The notes beneath the pieces are model-generated. The model was not told the origin of the DNA. It saw only the letters and a program-made list of their open reading frames with translations, and did no database searches. Positions 7,187 to 16,680 of a DNA stretch of 46,045 nt are shown here, piece after piece; position 1 is the first letter of the stretch; each line of letters starts with the position of its first letter. The position numbers and the translations under genes were made by a program. The DNA is taken from NCBI GenBank assembly GCA_041672395.1, contig JBAYZS010000015.1, positions 1 to 46,045 on the forward strand. Direction: 5' to 3'. This stretch comes from UBA5287 sp041672395. Lineage in GTDB: Bacteria; Bacteroidota; Bacteroidia; Bacteroidales; Dysgonomonadaceae.

Positions 7187-9631
7187 ATGAAAGTTATGAA
7201 ATTCGGTGGGACTTCGGTAGGATCGCCCGAGAGTCTAAAATTAGTTAAAAACATTGTAGAGTCCGAAAAGGAATCCGTTATTGTTGTTGTTTCTGCACTC
7301 GGAAGTGTTACCGACAGGTTATTGCTGGCAGCCGATTTTGCTGTAAAAACAAATGCGGGCTACAAATCTATATTGGATGAGATCATCCAAAAGCATGAAC
7401 GGATAATTAATGAAATGATTACCGATGCAAATACGCACGAAGATATCTCAAAAAAAGTGCGAGTGCTGTTTGACGATTTGCAAAATATTTTACGAGGTGT
7501 ATTTCTTATTGGAGATCTGTCGCAAAAGACATCGGACAAGATTGTGAGTTATGGCGAGCGATTATCGTCACTGATTATCAGCAAGATAATTGATGGAGCT
7601 GAACTATTTGATGCAACAAAATTTATAAAAACTACCCGTCAGTTTAATAGCCACATCCCAGATATTCCACTTTGTAACAAGTTGATTCACGAAGCTTTTA
7701 CTGAATTTCCAATGCCCAAAGTGGCGCTTGTTCCCGGTTTCATCTCTTCAAGCAAAGAAGATGATGACATAACCAATCTTGGAAGAGGCGGTTCAGATTA
7801 TACTGCTTCCATCATTGCTTCGGCCATGGATGCTGAGATGCTTGAAATTTGGACAGATGTAGATGGATTCATGACTGCCGATCCAAAAATAATCCAATCA
7901 GCCTACGTTATTGAGGAACTATCATTTACCGAAGCCATTGAGCTTACCAATTTCGGAGCCAAAGTTATTTATCCTCCAACCATCTTCCCTGTTTATCATA
8001 AGAATATTCCTATTTATATAAGAAATACATTTAAACCTGAGGCAAAAGGAACATTAATCAGTAATATTAAGCCGAACAGAAATGGTAAGATCATTAAAGG
8101 TATTTCATCCATTAATGATACAGCCCTCATCACTATCCAGGGACTTGGAATGGTGGGCGTTATCGGTGTAAATAAACGTATTTTCTCGGCATTAGCCAAT
8201 AATGGCATCAGCGTGTTCCTGGTTTCGCAAGCTTCATCTGAAAATAGTACTTCTATTGGCGTGCGTACCCAAGATGCCGAACTGTCTCAAAAAGTACTCA
8301 GTAAGGAATTCAAGTACGAAATAGGCATGGGAAGTATAAATGAAATCATTGTGGAATATGATTTGGCCACCATCGCTATTGTGGGGCAGAACATGAAACA
8401 TGTGCCCGGAATTGCAGGGAAATTTTTTGGGGCATTGGGTAGAAATGGCATCAGTATTATCGCTTTGGCACAGGGAGCGGGCGAGACCAATATCTCTTGT
8501 GTGATTTCAAAAACGGACTTAAAAAAGTCGCTGAATGTTATTCATGATTCGTTCTTCCTTTCCCCTTATCAAGAAATGAACATCTTCATTATCGGTACGG
8601 GAACCGTCGGCAGCAACCTGTTGGAACAGATTAAAAAACAGAGAGATACTCTGAAAGAGCAAAATAAACTACGATTGAATATTGTTGGCATTGCCAATGG
8701 TTGGAAAGCATTGTTTAAGCGTGAAGGAATTCCACTTGAAGAATATTATGAAAATCTGATGGTCAATGGCAAAAAGAGTTCACCCGAACTGATTAAGGAT
8801 GAGATTTTGAAAATGAACATCTTCAATTCCGTGTTTGTCGATTGTACAGCAAGTCCTTTAATTGCCGATCTATATTGTGAACTTATGTCGCACAATATTT
8901 CTGTAGTTACAGCAAATAAAATTGCAGCATCATCGTCATACGAAAACTACAGTTTACTAAAAGAAACAGCACGCAAATCGGGTGTTAAATTCTTATTCGA
9001 AACGAATGTAGGCGCGGGACTGCCAATAATCAACACAATGAATTCTCTCATCAATTCCGGAGATAAAATTGTTAAACTAGAAGCAGTTCTTTCCGGGACG
9101 TTAAACTTCATTTTTAATACACTAAGCGAAGATATTCCGTTTAGCAAAGCCGTGAAAATGGCTGTAGATGAGCATTTTGCCGAGCCTGATCCTCGCATCG
9201 ATTTAAGCGGACTGGATGTAGTGCGTAAACTGGTTATTCTGTCTCGCGAAGCCGGGGCAATAATTGAACAAAGCGATGTGAAAAAGTCGCTGTTCATTCC
9301 TCAACATTTCTTTGAAGGAACGCTGGATGAATTCTGGCAATCGCTTCCTCAGCTAGACGAATTGTTTGAACTGCGTCGAAAACAATTGGCCAAAGAAGGA
9401 AAAAATCTTCGTTTTGTAGCCACTTATAATGACGGAAAATGTGAAGTTGCTTTGAGAGAAGTGGAAAAAGGTCATCCTTTTTATAACCTGGAAGGCAGCA
9501 ACAACATAATAATGATAACTACAGAAAGGTACAACGAATATCCAATGGTGATTAAGGGATATGGAGCCGGTGCCGATGTTACAGCAGCGGGCGTTTTCTC
9601 TGATATCATTTCTATTGCGAACATCAGATGA
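7187..9631 (+). CDS. thrA: Bifunctional aspartokinase / homoserine dehydrogenase
   Basis: ThrA catalyses the first and third steps from aspartate to threonine and methionine. The 814 aa length fits the fusion. The aspartokinase domain (about 1-290) starts with K-F-G-G-T-S-V-G at 5-12 and has G-R-G-G-S-D-Y-T-A near 204. ACT regulatory domains follow (about 315-460), with F-L-V-S-Q-A-S-S-E-N-S. The dehydrogenase domain (about 464-814) opens with the Rossmann motif F-I-I-G-T-G-T-V-G-S and has V-T-A-N-K near 577. The ACT region suggests feedback inhibition by threonine. The next gene starts 7 bases downstream. Confidence 0.98.
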   Translation: MKVMKFGGTSVGSPESLKLVKNIVESEKESVIVVVSALGSVTDRLLLAADFAVKTNAGYKSILDEIIQKHERIINEMITDANTHEDISKKVRVLFDDLQNILRGVFLIGDLSQKTSDKIVSYGERLSSLIISKIIDGAELFDATKFIKTTRQFNSHIPDIPLCNKLIHEAFTEFPMPKVALVPGFISSSKEDDDITNLGRGGSDYTASIIASAMDAEMLEIWTDVDGFMTADPKIIQSAYVIEELSFTEAIELTNFGAKVIYPPTIFPVYHKNIPIYIRNTFKPEAKGTLISNIKPNRNGKIIKGISSINDTALITIQGLGMVGVIGVNKRIFSALANNGISVFLVSQASSENSTSIGVRTQDAELSQKVLSKEFKYEIGMGSINEIIVEYDLATIAIVGQNMKHVPGIAGKFFGALGRNGISIIALAQGAGETNISCVISKTDLKKSLNVIHDSFFLSPYQEMNIFIIGTGTVGSNLLEQIKKQRDTLKEQNKLRLNIVGIANGWKALFKREGIPLEEYYENLMVNGKKSSPELIKDEILKMNIFNSVFVDCTASPLIADLYCELMSHNISVVTANKIAASSSYENYSLLKETARKSGVKFLFETNVGAGLPIINTMNSLINSGDKIVKLEAVLSGTLNFIFNTLSEDIPFSKAVKMAVDEHFAEPDPRIDLSGLDVVRKLVILSREAGAIIEQSDVKKSLFIPQHFFEGTLDEFWQSLPQLDELFELRRKQLAKEGKNLRFVATYNDGKCEVALREVEKGHPFYNLEGSNNIIMITTERYNEYPMVIKGYGAGADVTAAGVFSDIISIANIR

Positions 9632-9638
9632 TGCTGAT

Positions 9639-10850
9639 ATGAAATATATAATAATTCTAGGTGATGGGATGGCCGACCTTCCAATTGAAAGATTGGGGAA
9701 CAAAACGCCAATTCAAGTTGCTCATACGCCCTACCTTAATTTACTGGCATCTAAGGGTCAGAATGGCCTGCTGGACACAATTCCAGAAGGATTTTCACCA
9801 GGAAGCGAGATAGCTAATTTGTCGGTGCTTGGTTATGATATTCCAACAGTTTATGAAGGTCGCGGCGTCTTGGAAGCCGCCAGTATGGGCGTTGACATCT
9901 TACCAGGTGAAATGGCTATGCGTTGTAACCTTGTGTGTATTGACGGAGATTTATTAAAGAATCACTCTTCAGGACACATTTCCACAGCAGAGGCTACTGA
10001 ATTGATACACTTTCTGAATGAGAAACTAGGGGATGAAGTATTCAGTTTTTATCCTGGTGTTTCGTATCGACATCTGCTTAAGATGAAAGGAGGCGACAAA
10101 AATATTCATTGCACTCCGCCACATGATGTGCCAGAAAAACCATTCTTTCCATTACTGATAAAGCCTTTGAATGAGGAATCGACATCAACTGCAAATGCGC
10201 TCAATGAATTGATTCTTGCGTCACAAGAGATTTTGCGAGATCACCCCATCAACAAAAAGCGAATTGCCGAGGGCAAAGATCCAGCCAACAGCATTTGGCC
10301 ATGGTCACCCGGTTATCGACCACAAATGAATCGTCTCGACCAAATGTTTCCCATTAACAGCGGAGCCGTTATTTCCGCTGTCGATTTGATAAGAGGAATT
10401 GGCGTATATGCCGGCTTAGAAGTCATTAATGTGGAAGGAGCTACAGGTTTATATGACACAAATTACGAAGGTAAGGCACAAGCCGCACTTAAAGCACTGA
10501 AGACAAAAGACTTTGTTTATCTTCACATAGAAGCAAGCGATGAAGCCGGTCACGAAGGAGATGTACTTTTAAAAATAAAGACGATTGAGAATTTGGATGA
10601 GCGCATTATCAAAACAATCTACGAGGAGACGGAAAAGATGGATGAAACAGTTGCTATAGCCGTTTTACCCGATCACCCCACTCCTTGCGAGGTGCGCACG
10701 CACACAAGAGATGCAATTCCATTTCTTATTTATCATCGGGGCATTTTGCCAGATTCAGTGAAAACTTACGATGAATCAGCAGCAAAAAATGGCTGTTTGG
10801 GATTGCTGCATGGCAATGAATTTATACATAAATTTTTCTCTATCCAATGA
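9639..10850 (+). CDS. ApgM-family phosphoglycerate mutase-like protein, proposed homoserine kinase
   Basis: The 403 aa protein is in the cofactor-independent phosphoglycerate mutase group of the alkaline phosphatase superfamily. It starts with a metal-binding I-I-L-G-D-G-M-A-D segment. The presumed nucleophile serine is in P-G-S-E-I-A-N-L-S-V-L-G-Y. A C-terminal P-D-H-P-T-P-C metal-ligand region is present. The ATG at 9639 was chosen because the in-frame ATG at 9561 would place 26 unrelated residues inside thrA. Position between thrA and thrC, with no thrB, fits the subfamily proposed as a replacement homoserine kinase (TIGR02535). That role is inference from context. It overlaps thrC by 4 bases. 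Confidence 0.88.
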   Translation: MKYIIILGDGMADLPIERLGNKTPIQVAHTPYLNLLASKGQNGLLDTIPEGFSPGSEIANLSVLGYDIPTVYEGRGVLEAASMGVDILPGEMAMRCNLVCIDGDLLKNHSSGHISTAEATELIHFLNEKLGDEVFSFYPGVSYRHLLKMKGGDKNIHCTPPHDVPEKPFFPLLIKPLNEESTSTANALNELILASQEILRDHPINKKRIAEGKDPANSIWPWSPGYRPQMNRLDQMFPINSGAVISAVDLIRGIGVYAGLEVINVEGATGLYDTNYEGKAQAALKALKTKDFVYLHIEASDEAGHEGDVLLKIKTIENLDERIIKTIYEETEKMDETVAIAVLPDHPTPCEVRTHTRDAIPFLIYHRGILPDSVKTYDESAAKNGCLGLLHGNEFIHKFFSIQ

Positions 10851-12151
10851 AGTATTACAGTACAAATCATGTTGCTCCGGTGGTGACGCTGCAACAAGCA
10901 GTGATAAAGGGGCTTGCTCCAGATAAAGGTCTTTACATGCCAGAATCAATAAATCTTTTGCCTAAATATTTTATTGATAATATTGGCGAGATGAACTTGA
11001 CAGATATTGCTAAAACTGTAGCTCACGCGTTTTTCGGCGAAGATATTCCGAAGGAAGCCCTCAACGCGATTGTTATGGAAACATTGAATTTTGATATTCC
11101 GTTAAAAAAAGTAGATGAAGGAATTTATGTATTGGAACTTTTTCACGGTCCAACTTTTGCTTTTAAGGATGTCGGCGCACGGTTTATGGCTCGTTTGTTA
11201 TCTTATTTTGTGAAGAAACAAAATCAGGAAAACGTGAAAGTGCTGGTAGCCACTTCGGGTGATACAGGAAGTGCGGTTGCCAACGGTTTTTTGGGAGTCG
11301 ATGGCATTCAGGTGATTGTTTTATATCCATCCGGTAAAGTAAGCAATATTCAAGAAGCACAATTTACTACATTAGGACAGAATATTGTAGCGTTGGAAAT
11401 TGATGGCACATTCGACGATTGTCAGAGACTAGTTAAATCTATGTTTCTGAATAAGAAGTTGAATGAGCAAATGAACCTGACATCCGCTAATTCGATTAAT
11501 GTAGCCAGATTCTTACCACAATCATTTTATTATTTCTTTGGCTATGCGCAATTGGTTAATCTTGGTTTTGCCAACAATGTGGTATTTTCCGTTCCCAGTG
11601 GTAATCTTGGTAATCTTACCGCAGGTCTTTTTGCAAAAAAAATGGGACTGCCCATAAGCAGGTTCTTTGCAGCTAACAACAAGAACGACACATTCTTCAA
11701 TTATTTGAAAACCGGCGATTATCAGCCAAAACCATCTGTTCAAACCATTGCGAATGCGATGGATGTGGGTGCTCCAAGTAATTTCGATAGGATTATTGAT
11801 CTTTATAAAGCATCATATCAGTCTGTCAAAAAAGATATTATTGGTTTTACTTATACCGACGATGAGATAAAACAAACAATCTTAGATGTTTATAACAAAT
11901 CAGGTTATTTGTTGGATCCTCATGGGGCTTGTGCATATCAAGCTTTAAAAGATGGAAAAGAATCTGATGAGAACGGCATTTTTCTGGCTACTGCTCATCC
12001 TGCTAAATTCAAGGAAATTGTGGAAGGGATAATTGATAAGGAGATTATTCTGCCGGAAAAACTTGAATCGTTTACGAAAAAAAATAAGCTGTCAGTTAAA
12101 CTGCCGGCGGACTCTGAAAGCGTAAAAAATTACTTATTACAACTGAGTTAA
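10847..12151 (+). CDS. thrC: Threonine synthase
   Basis: ThrC is the PLP enzyme that converts O-phosphohomoserine to threonine. The 434 aa protein has the N-terminal Y-Y-S-T-N and G-L-Y-M-P motifs. The PLP-lysine segment H-G-P-T-F-A-F-K-D-V-G is near residues 98-108, and the phosphate-binding T-S-G-D-T-G-S-A-V-A near 135. It begins with ATGA overlap on the upstream ApgM-like gene, so the operon is thrA-apgM-thrC. Confidence 0.97.
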   Translation: MKYYSTNHVAPVVTLQQAVIKGLAPDKGLYMPESINLLPKYFIDNIGEMNLTDIAKTVAHAFFGEDIPKEALNAIVMETLNFDIPLKKVDEGIYVLELFHGPTFAFKDVGARFMARLLSYFVKKQNQENVKVLVATSGDTGSAVANGFLGVDGIQVIVLYPSGKVSNIQEAQFTTLGQNIVALEIDGTFDDCQRLVKSMFLNKKLNEQMNLTSANSINVARFLPQSFYYFFGYAQLVNLGFANNVVFSVPSGNLGNLTAGLFAKKMGLPISRFFAANNKNDTFFNYLKTGDYQPKPSVQTIANAMDVGAPSNFDRIIDLYKASYQSVKKDIIGFTYTDDEIKQTILDVYNKSGYLLDPHGACAYQALKDGKESDENGIFLATAHPAKFKEIVEGIIDKEIILPEKLESFTKKNKLSVKLPADSESVKNYLLQLS

Positions 12152-12195
12152 GTATTATTTTAATAATTTTAAGTGTTTATTAATGCACTTTTGAT

Positions 12196-12203
12196 TAGTT
12201 TTG
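12196..12203 (+). promoter_or_regulatory. Predicted -7 promoter element for lptD
   Basis: TAGTTTTG matches TAnnTTTG, 35 bases upstream of the ATG at 12239. It suggests lptD has its own promoter after the thr operon. No clear -33 TTTG is present. Confidence 0.45.
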
Positions 12204-12238
12204 CAAGTTAAAACCATACTCTATCAGGTTTTTTGCGA

Positions 12239-15115
12239 ATGAAGCATCTATTGTACTATATATTTTTGATACTTGTAATGTCAAATTTCATTCAATGCTC
12301 AACACTTAAAAAAGGTGTTGATGCAAAAGATGTTATGAACGACAAAAGCAATCAAAATGTTGTATCTCAATCACCTACAGACAGCATCGGGGATGTTGCC
12401 CAACAGAATTTGATGGGGGACTCTATATCTAATGCAATTCCCGGAGACACCATAAAACCTGTTATTACTGATTCGACAATTCTGAAAAACGACTCACTCA
12501 CTATACCTTCACCAGACTCGCTGCAAGTGGATTCCACCCTAAAAGTTCAAACTGAATTTCTTGAGACAACTGTTTTTTATACGTCTCAGGATTCTATGGT
12601 TTTTACCAGTGATAATATGGGATACTTATATGGCGAAGGAGATATTAAATATGGTAGTCTGAGTATAAAAGGTGAATATATCATTTTAGATATGGACAGC
12701 AGCACAATTGCTTCTACTTTTGGAGTGGATTCGCTTGGAAAAGAATTTGGCTATCCTGTTTTTAGCGAAGGCGAAACACAATATGAGATGAAGAAGGTTC
12801 GGTACAACTTTGACACAAAGAAAGCATTTATTTCAAATGTTGTGTCTCAGCAGGGCGAAGGTTTTATCACTGCTAATCAGGCAAAAAAGAATACCGACAA
12901 CTCATTTTATATGAGGGATGCAAAATATACTACTTGCGATAATCATGATCATCCGCATTTTTATCTGAACTTATCAAAAGCAAAAGTACGACCTGGAAAA
13001 GATGTGGTTACTGGACCGGCATGGCTGGTGGTTGCAGATGTTCCGCTGTTCCCGGTGGTATTGCCTTTTGCCTTTTTCCCATTTACAAAAACTTACTCTT
13101 CTGGAATTATCATGCCTTCGTTCGGGGATGAGACGGAAAGGGGTTTCTACTTGCAGAATGGTGGGTATTATTTTGCTATCAGCGACTTTGTTGATCTGGC
13201 TGTAACGGGTGAACTTTATACTAAGGGATCTTGGGGATTAGGTGCTCGTTCTAATTATAGAAAACGATATAAATATTCTGGTAACTTTAATCTATATTAC
13301 CTCAACACTGTGTTGGGTGAAAAAAACTTAGATGATTATTCGGTGTCAAAGGATTTTAGGATAAACTGGACGCATTCTCAGGATCCTAAAGCAAATATGT
13401 ATCGCACTTTCTCTACCAGCGTGAACTTTTCGACAAGTAAAATGGATCAGAGGGATTTATCGAGATTATACTCAAGAGCTGGATCAAACAACACCAAGAG
13501 TTCAAGTATAAATCTGACACAACGTTTTCCCAACTCTCCCTGGAGTTTATCGGGTTCAATGAATATCAACCAGGTTTCCAGAGATTCAACAATATCGGTT
13601 ACGCTTCCTAACGTTTCTATTAATATGAGCAGAATTTATCCATTCAAACGTAAAAATTTGGTGGGTGAAGAGCGCTGGTACGAAAAAATATCAATGAGTT
13701 ATGCAGGAGAACTTCGTAATTATATCACTACAAAAGAGAATAAGATATTGAAATCTAGCTTGGTAAAGGATTGGCAAAATGGTATGAGACATAGTGTTCC
13801 TATCAGCGCCACATTCAATCTTTTTGACTATATTCAGATTACGCCAAGCATCAATTACAATGAGCGCTGGTACACGGGTGGCGAACGAATGGCCTGGGAT
13901 CCTGCACGCAATCAGCATGTTGTTGTTGACACCATCAGGGGGTTCAAACGTGTATATGATTATAATACTTCTTTGAGCGCATCTACTAAGCTTTACGGAA
14001 TGTACACACCCTGGAAGGTTTTCGGGGATAAAGTGAAAGCGATCCGGCACGTTTTTTCTCCAAGTATCAGCTTAAACTATACTCCTGACTTCAGCTCATC
14101 GAACTATAATTTTTATGAAACATATTACTATAAAAATGAATATGGCGAAGATGTGGAGTATAAATATTCTCCTTATTCTCGCATGATTTTTGGAACTGCT
14201 CCGAGTGGTGCAAATGGAGGCATCGGCTTCGATTTCAAGAATAATGTTGAAATGAAAGTCAAAAGTGATAATGACTCAATTGGTGAGAAAAAAATCAGCT
14301 TGATTGATGATCTGGGTATTAGCTTTAATTACAATATGATGGCTGATTCTTTGAAATGGAGCACAATTAATTCTAATATCAGATTGAAACTATCTAAGAG
14401 TTATACGTTGAGCTTAAGTGCTAACTGGGAACCTTATCTTTACGAACTTGATCAAAACGACAATCCGGTGAGAGTAAACAAGTTGCGTGCTTTCAGCGGA
14501 AGAGGAATCGGTAAGCTTATCAGTACGGGTACAACTTTTTCTTACAATCTTAATCAGGACTCTTTTGATAAATTGTTCGGTAAAGATAAAACAGATACCG
14601 ACAAGGATAATAAAAAAGGGGATGCAAATAGTGGTCTCGCTGATGATGGCACTATCGGTAAAAATCCTAATGAACAGGGTGCCGGAAGAAGTGTTTTTGA
14701 TAACGCGGGAGAAAATGAAGGGAATTATGACAAGGACGGATATATGAATAATGCGGTGCAATGGAACGTATCTTTCAATTATTCAGTCAGATATGGTTAT
14801 GGCACTTTCAATAAGGAAATAATGGAATACAATAGTATTCTTACGCATAACTTTGGATTAAGCGGGTCTGTTCAGCCCACTAAAAACTGGAACTTCACAT
14901 TTAATACCGATTACAATTTTGATTTGAACAAGTTCACAAATATAAATTGCTCGTTGACCCGCAATCTGCATTGCTGGAGCATGTCGGCAAGCTTTATACC
15001 TATTGGTCCGTACAAATCTTATAACTTTACGATTCGTGCAAATGCATCATTGTTACAGGATCTGAAATATGACCAACGAAATTCGCCTTACGATGGAAAT
15101 ATGGCTTGGTATTAA
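12239..15115 (+). CDS. lptD: LptD-like outer-membrane LPS assembly barrel
   Basis: The 958 aa protein resembles the Bacteroidota LptD (OstA) type that inserts lipopolysaccharide into the outer membrane. After an N-terminal signal and a Ser/Asp/Thr-rich linker (about 25-105), an OstA-like jellyroll segment carries Y-L-Y-G-E-G-D-I-K-Y and Y-I-I-L-D-M-D-S. A large beta-barrel with many alternating aromatic strands follows, ending N-M-A-W-Y as outer-membrane proteins do. A low-complexity acidic insert is at about 780-840. The ATG at 12239 was preferred over TTG 12233. The signal region ends S-N-F-I-Q-C, a lipobox-like feature unusual for LptD. It converges with rarA, overlapping by 4 bases. Confidence 0.88.
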   Translation: MKHLLYYIFLILVMSNFIQCSTLKKGVDAKDVMNDKSNQNVVSQSPTDSIGDVAQQNLMGDSISNAIPGDTIKPVITDSTILKNDSLTIPSPDSLQVDSTLKVQTEFLETTVFYTSQDSMVFTSDNMGYLYGEGDIKYGSLSIKGEYIILDMDSSTIASTFGVDSLGKEFGYPVFSEGETQYEMKKVRYNFDTKKAFISNVVSQQGEGFITANQAKKNTDNSFYMRDAKYTTCDNHDHPHFYLNLSKAKVRPGKDVVTGPAWLVVADVPLFPVVLPFAFFPFTKTYSSGIIMPSFGDETERGFYLQNGGYYFAISDFVDLAVTGELYTKGSWGLGARSNYRKRYKYSGNFNLYYLNTVLGEKNLDDYSVSKDFRINWTHSQDPKANMYRTFSTSVNFSTSKMDQRDLSRLYSRAGSNNTKSSSINLTQRFPNSPWSLSGSMNINQVSRDSTISVTLPNVSINMSRIYPFKRKNLVGEERWYEKISMSYAGELRNYITTKENKILKSSLVKDWQNGMRHSVPISATFNLFDYIQITPSINYNERWYTGGERMAWDPARNQHVVVDTIRGFKRVYDYNTSLSASTKLYGMYTPWKVFGDKVKAIRHVFSPSISLNYTPDFSSSNYNFYETYYYKNEYGEDVEYKYSPYSRMIFGTAPSGANGGIGFDFKNNVEMKVKSDNDSIGEKKISLIDDLGISFNYNMMADSLKWSTINSNIRLKLSKSYTLSLSANWEPYLYELDQNDNPVRVNKLRAFSGRGIGKLISTGTTFSYNLNQDSFDKLFGKDKTDTDKDNKKGDANSGLADDGTIGKNPNEQGAGRSVFDNAGENEGNYDKDGYMNNAVQWNVSFNYSVRYGYGTFNKEIMEYNSILTHNFGLSGSVQPTKNWNFTFNTDYNFDLNKFTNINCSLTRNLHCWSMSASFIPIGPYKSYNFTIRANASLLQDLKYDQRNSPYDGNMAWY

Positions 15116-16383
15116 ACTTTCTTTTCTCCCCACAGCTTATCCATTCTTTCACTCATCTTCTTTTCTGAAGGCGTTTCTTGTGGTTCCCAAAACCGTTGAT
15201 TCTTAATCTCTTTAGGCAGGAACTCTTGTAGCACAAAATGATTTTCATAACTGTGAGCGTATTTATAATCTTTTCCGTAATCGAGTTCTTTCATTAATGA
15301 TGTTGGTGCATTGCGCAAATGGAGTGGTACCGGCAGGTTTCCCGACATATTAGTTTCTTCTAAAGCTTTTTCAATAGCCATATATGCTGAGTTACTTTTG
15401 GGAGATGTAGCCAAATAAATTGTTGTTTCTGCCAAAACAATTCGTCCTTCGGGCCAACCAATCTTCTGTAGGGTGTCAAAACAAGCATTTGCCAATAATA
15501 ATGCATTTGGGTTGGCCAATCCAATATCTTCTGCGGCAGAAATAACTAATCGTCTAGCAATAAAAGCGGGATCTTCCCCTCCTGCAACCATCCGTGCTAA
15601 CCAATAAATGGCTCCATTGGGGTCGCTCCCACGAATGGATTTGATAAAAGCGGAAATGATATCGTAATGCATCTCTCCTCCTTTATCGTAAGCAGCGGGA
15701 TTTTCCTGCAATCGCTCTGTGACAAGTTTGTCTGTTATTATCAGTTTGCCGTCTTTCTCTGCATTGGAAATAAGTTCAATCGTATTCAACAATTTACGTG
15801 CATCTCCTCCCGAAAAACGGTATAAAGCGTCTGTTTCTTCAACTACTATTTCTCGCTCCTTGAGCTCAACATCATCCATAATTGCGTGATGTAATAATTC
15901 TTCAAGGTCGTTCTTCTCTAACGATTTCAAAACATAAACCTGACATCGGGACAGTAATGGACGGATCACTTCAAATGAGGGATTTTCGGTTGTTGCTCCA
16001 ATGAGCGTGATTATTCCCGTCTCGACAGCCTGTAAGAGTGAGTCTTGTTGCGACTTGCTAAACCGGTGAATTTCATCAATGAACAATATGGGATTACCCG
16101 ATTGGAAAAATCTATTATTCTTTGCTTTTTCAATTACTTCTCTTACGTCTTTTACTCCGGAATTGACAGCGCTCAACTGATAAAATGGCACTTTCATTGT
16201 GTGGGAAATAATATATGCCAAAGTGGTTTTGCCAACTCCGGGAGGTCCCCACAAAATAATGGAAGGAATATGACCTGAGTCAATCATCCTTCTCAAAACT
16301 GCTCCTTTTCCTACTATATGTTTCTGACCCACATACTCGTCAAGCGTTTTTGGTCGTAATCGCTCTGCTAATGGTGCACTCAT
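15112..16383 (-). CDS. rarA: Replication-associated recombination ATPase RarA (MgsA)
   Basis: RarA is an AAA+ ATPase related to clamp loaders that acts at stalled replication forks. The 423 aa protein begins P-L-A-E-R-L-R-P-K-T-L-D-E-Y-V-G-Q, typical of the family. Walker A G-P-P-G-V-G-K-T-T is at 46-54, Walker B I-L-F-I-D-E at 99-104, and sensor 1 near G-A-T-T-E-N-P-S-F-E. The C-terminal tetramerisation region contains S-A-E-D-I-G-L-A-N-P. It is monocistronic and converges with lptD. Confidence 0.97.
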   Translation of the reverse strand: MSAPLAERLRPKTLDEYVGQKHIVGKGAVLRRMIDSGHIPSIILWGPPGVGKTTLAYIISHTMKVPFYQLSAVNSGVKDVREVIEKAKNNRFFQSGNPILFIDEIHRFSKSQQDSLLQAVETGIITLIGATTENPSFEVIRPLLSRCQVYVLKSLEKNDLEELLHHAIMDDVELKEREIVVEETDALYRFSGGDARKLLNTIELISNAEKDGKLIITDKLVTERLQENPAAYDKGGEMHYDIISAFIKSIRGSDPNGAIYWLARMVAGGEDPAFIARRLVISAAEDIGLANPNALLLANACFDTLQKIGWPEGRIVLAETTIYLATSPKSNSAYMAIEKALEETNMSGNLPVPLHLRNAPTSLMKELDYGKDYKYAHSYENHFVLQEFLPKEIKNQRFWEPQETPSEKKMSERMDKLWGEKKV

Positions 16384-16652
16384 TTACTTATCTATTTGAT
16401 ATATGCATGTGAATAATATATTTCATGAATCCTATTATGAATTCACAATCTTGAAATACGTTTTGTTTTGTAAATATATTAATTTTATCTTAACTTGCCT
16501 TCTTATTTAGTGGAAGTATTAAATTACTGACGCTTAAATAAACGTAAATCTTCTATAAGTAAATTATACTTTAGATAAAAGCAGAAAAAAAGTGACACTG
16601 TATTAAATTCAAAAAGTGAGTTATATTAATGTATTAAAATATATTTAAATTG
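16384..16652. other. AT-rich intergenic region between diverging rarA and BASS transporter
   Basis: No gene, tRNA or strong hairpin was seen. It presumably carries the promoters of both flanking genes. Only the box at 16653-16660 was recognised. Confidence 0.5.
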
Positions 16653-16660
16653 TATCTTTG
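16653..16660 (+). promoter_or_regulatory. Predicted -7 promoter element for the BASS transporter gene
   Basis: TATCTTTG matches TAnnTTTG and lies 20 bases before the ATG at 16681. The -33 region has no TTTG. Confidence 0.5.
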
Positions 16661-16680
16661 TAACTTTAAAACAAAAAGCG

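Noticed and set aside
9561..9638. Upstream start for the ApgM-like gene within thrA
   Set aside because: The added 26 residues lie over thrA codons and precede a clean family N-terminus at 9639.
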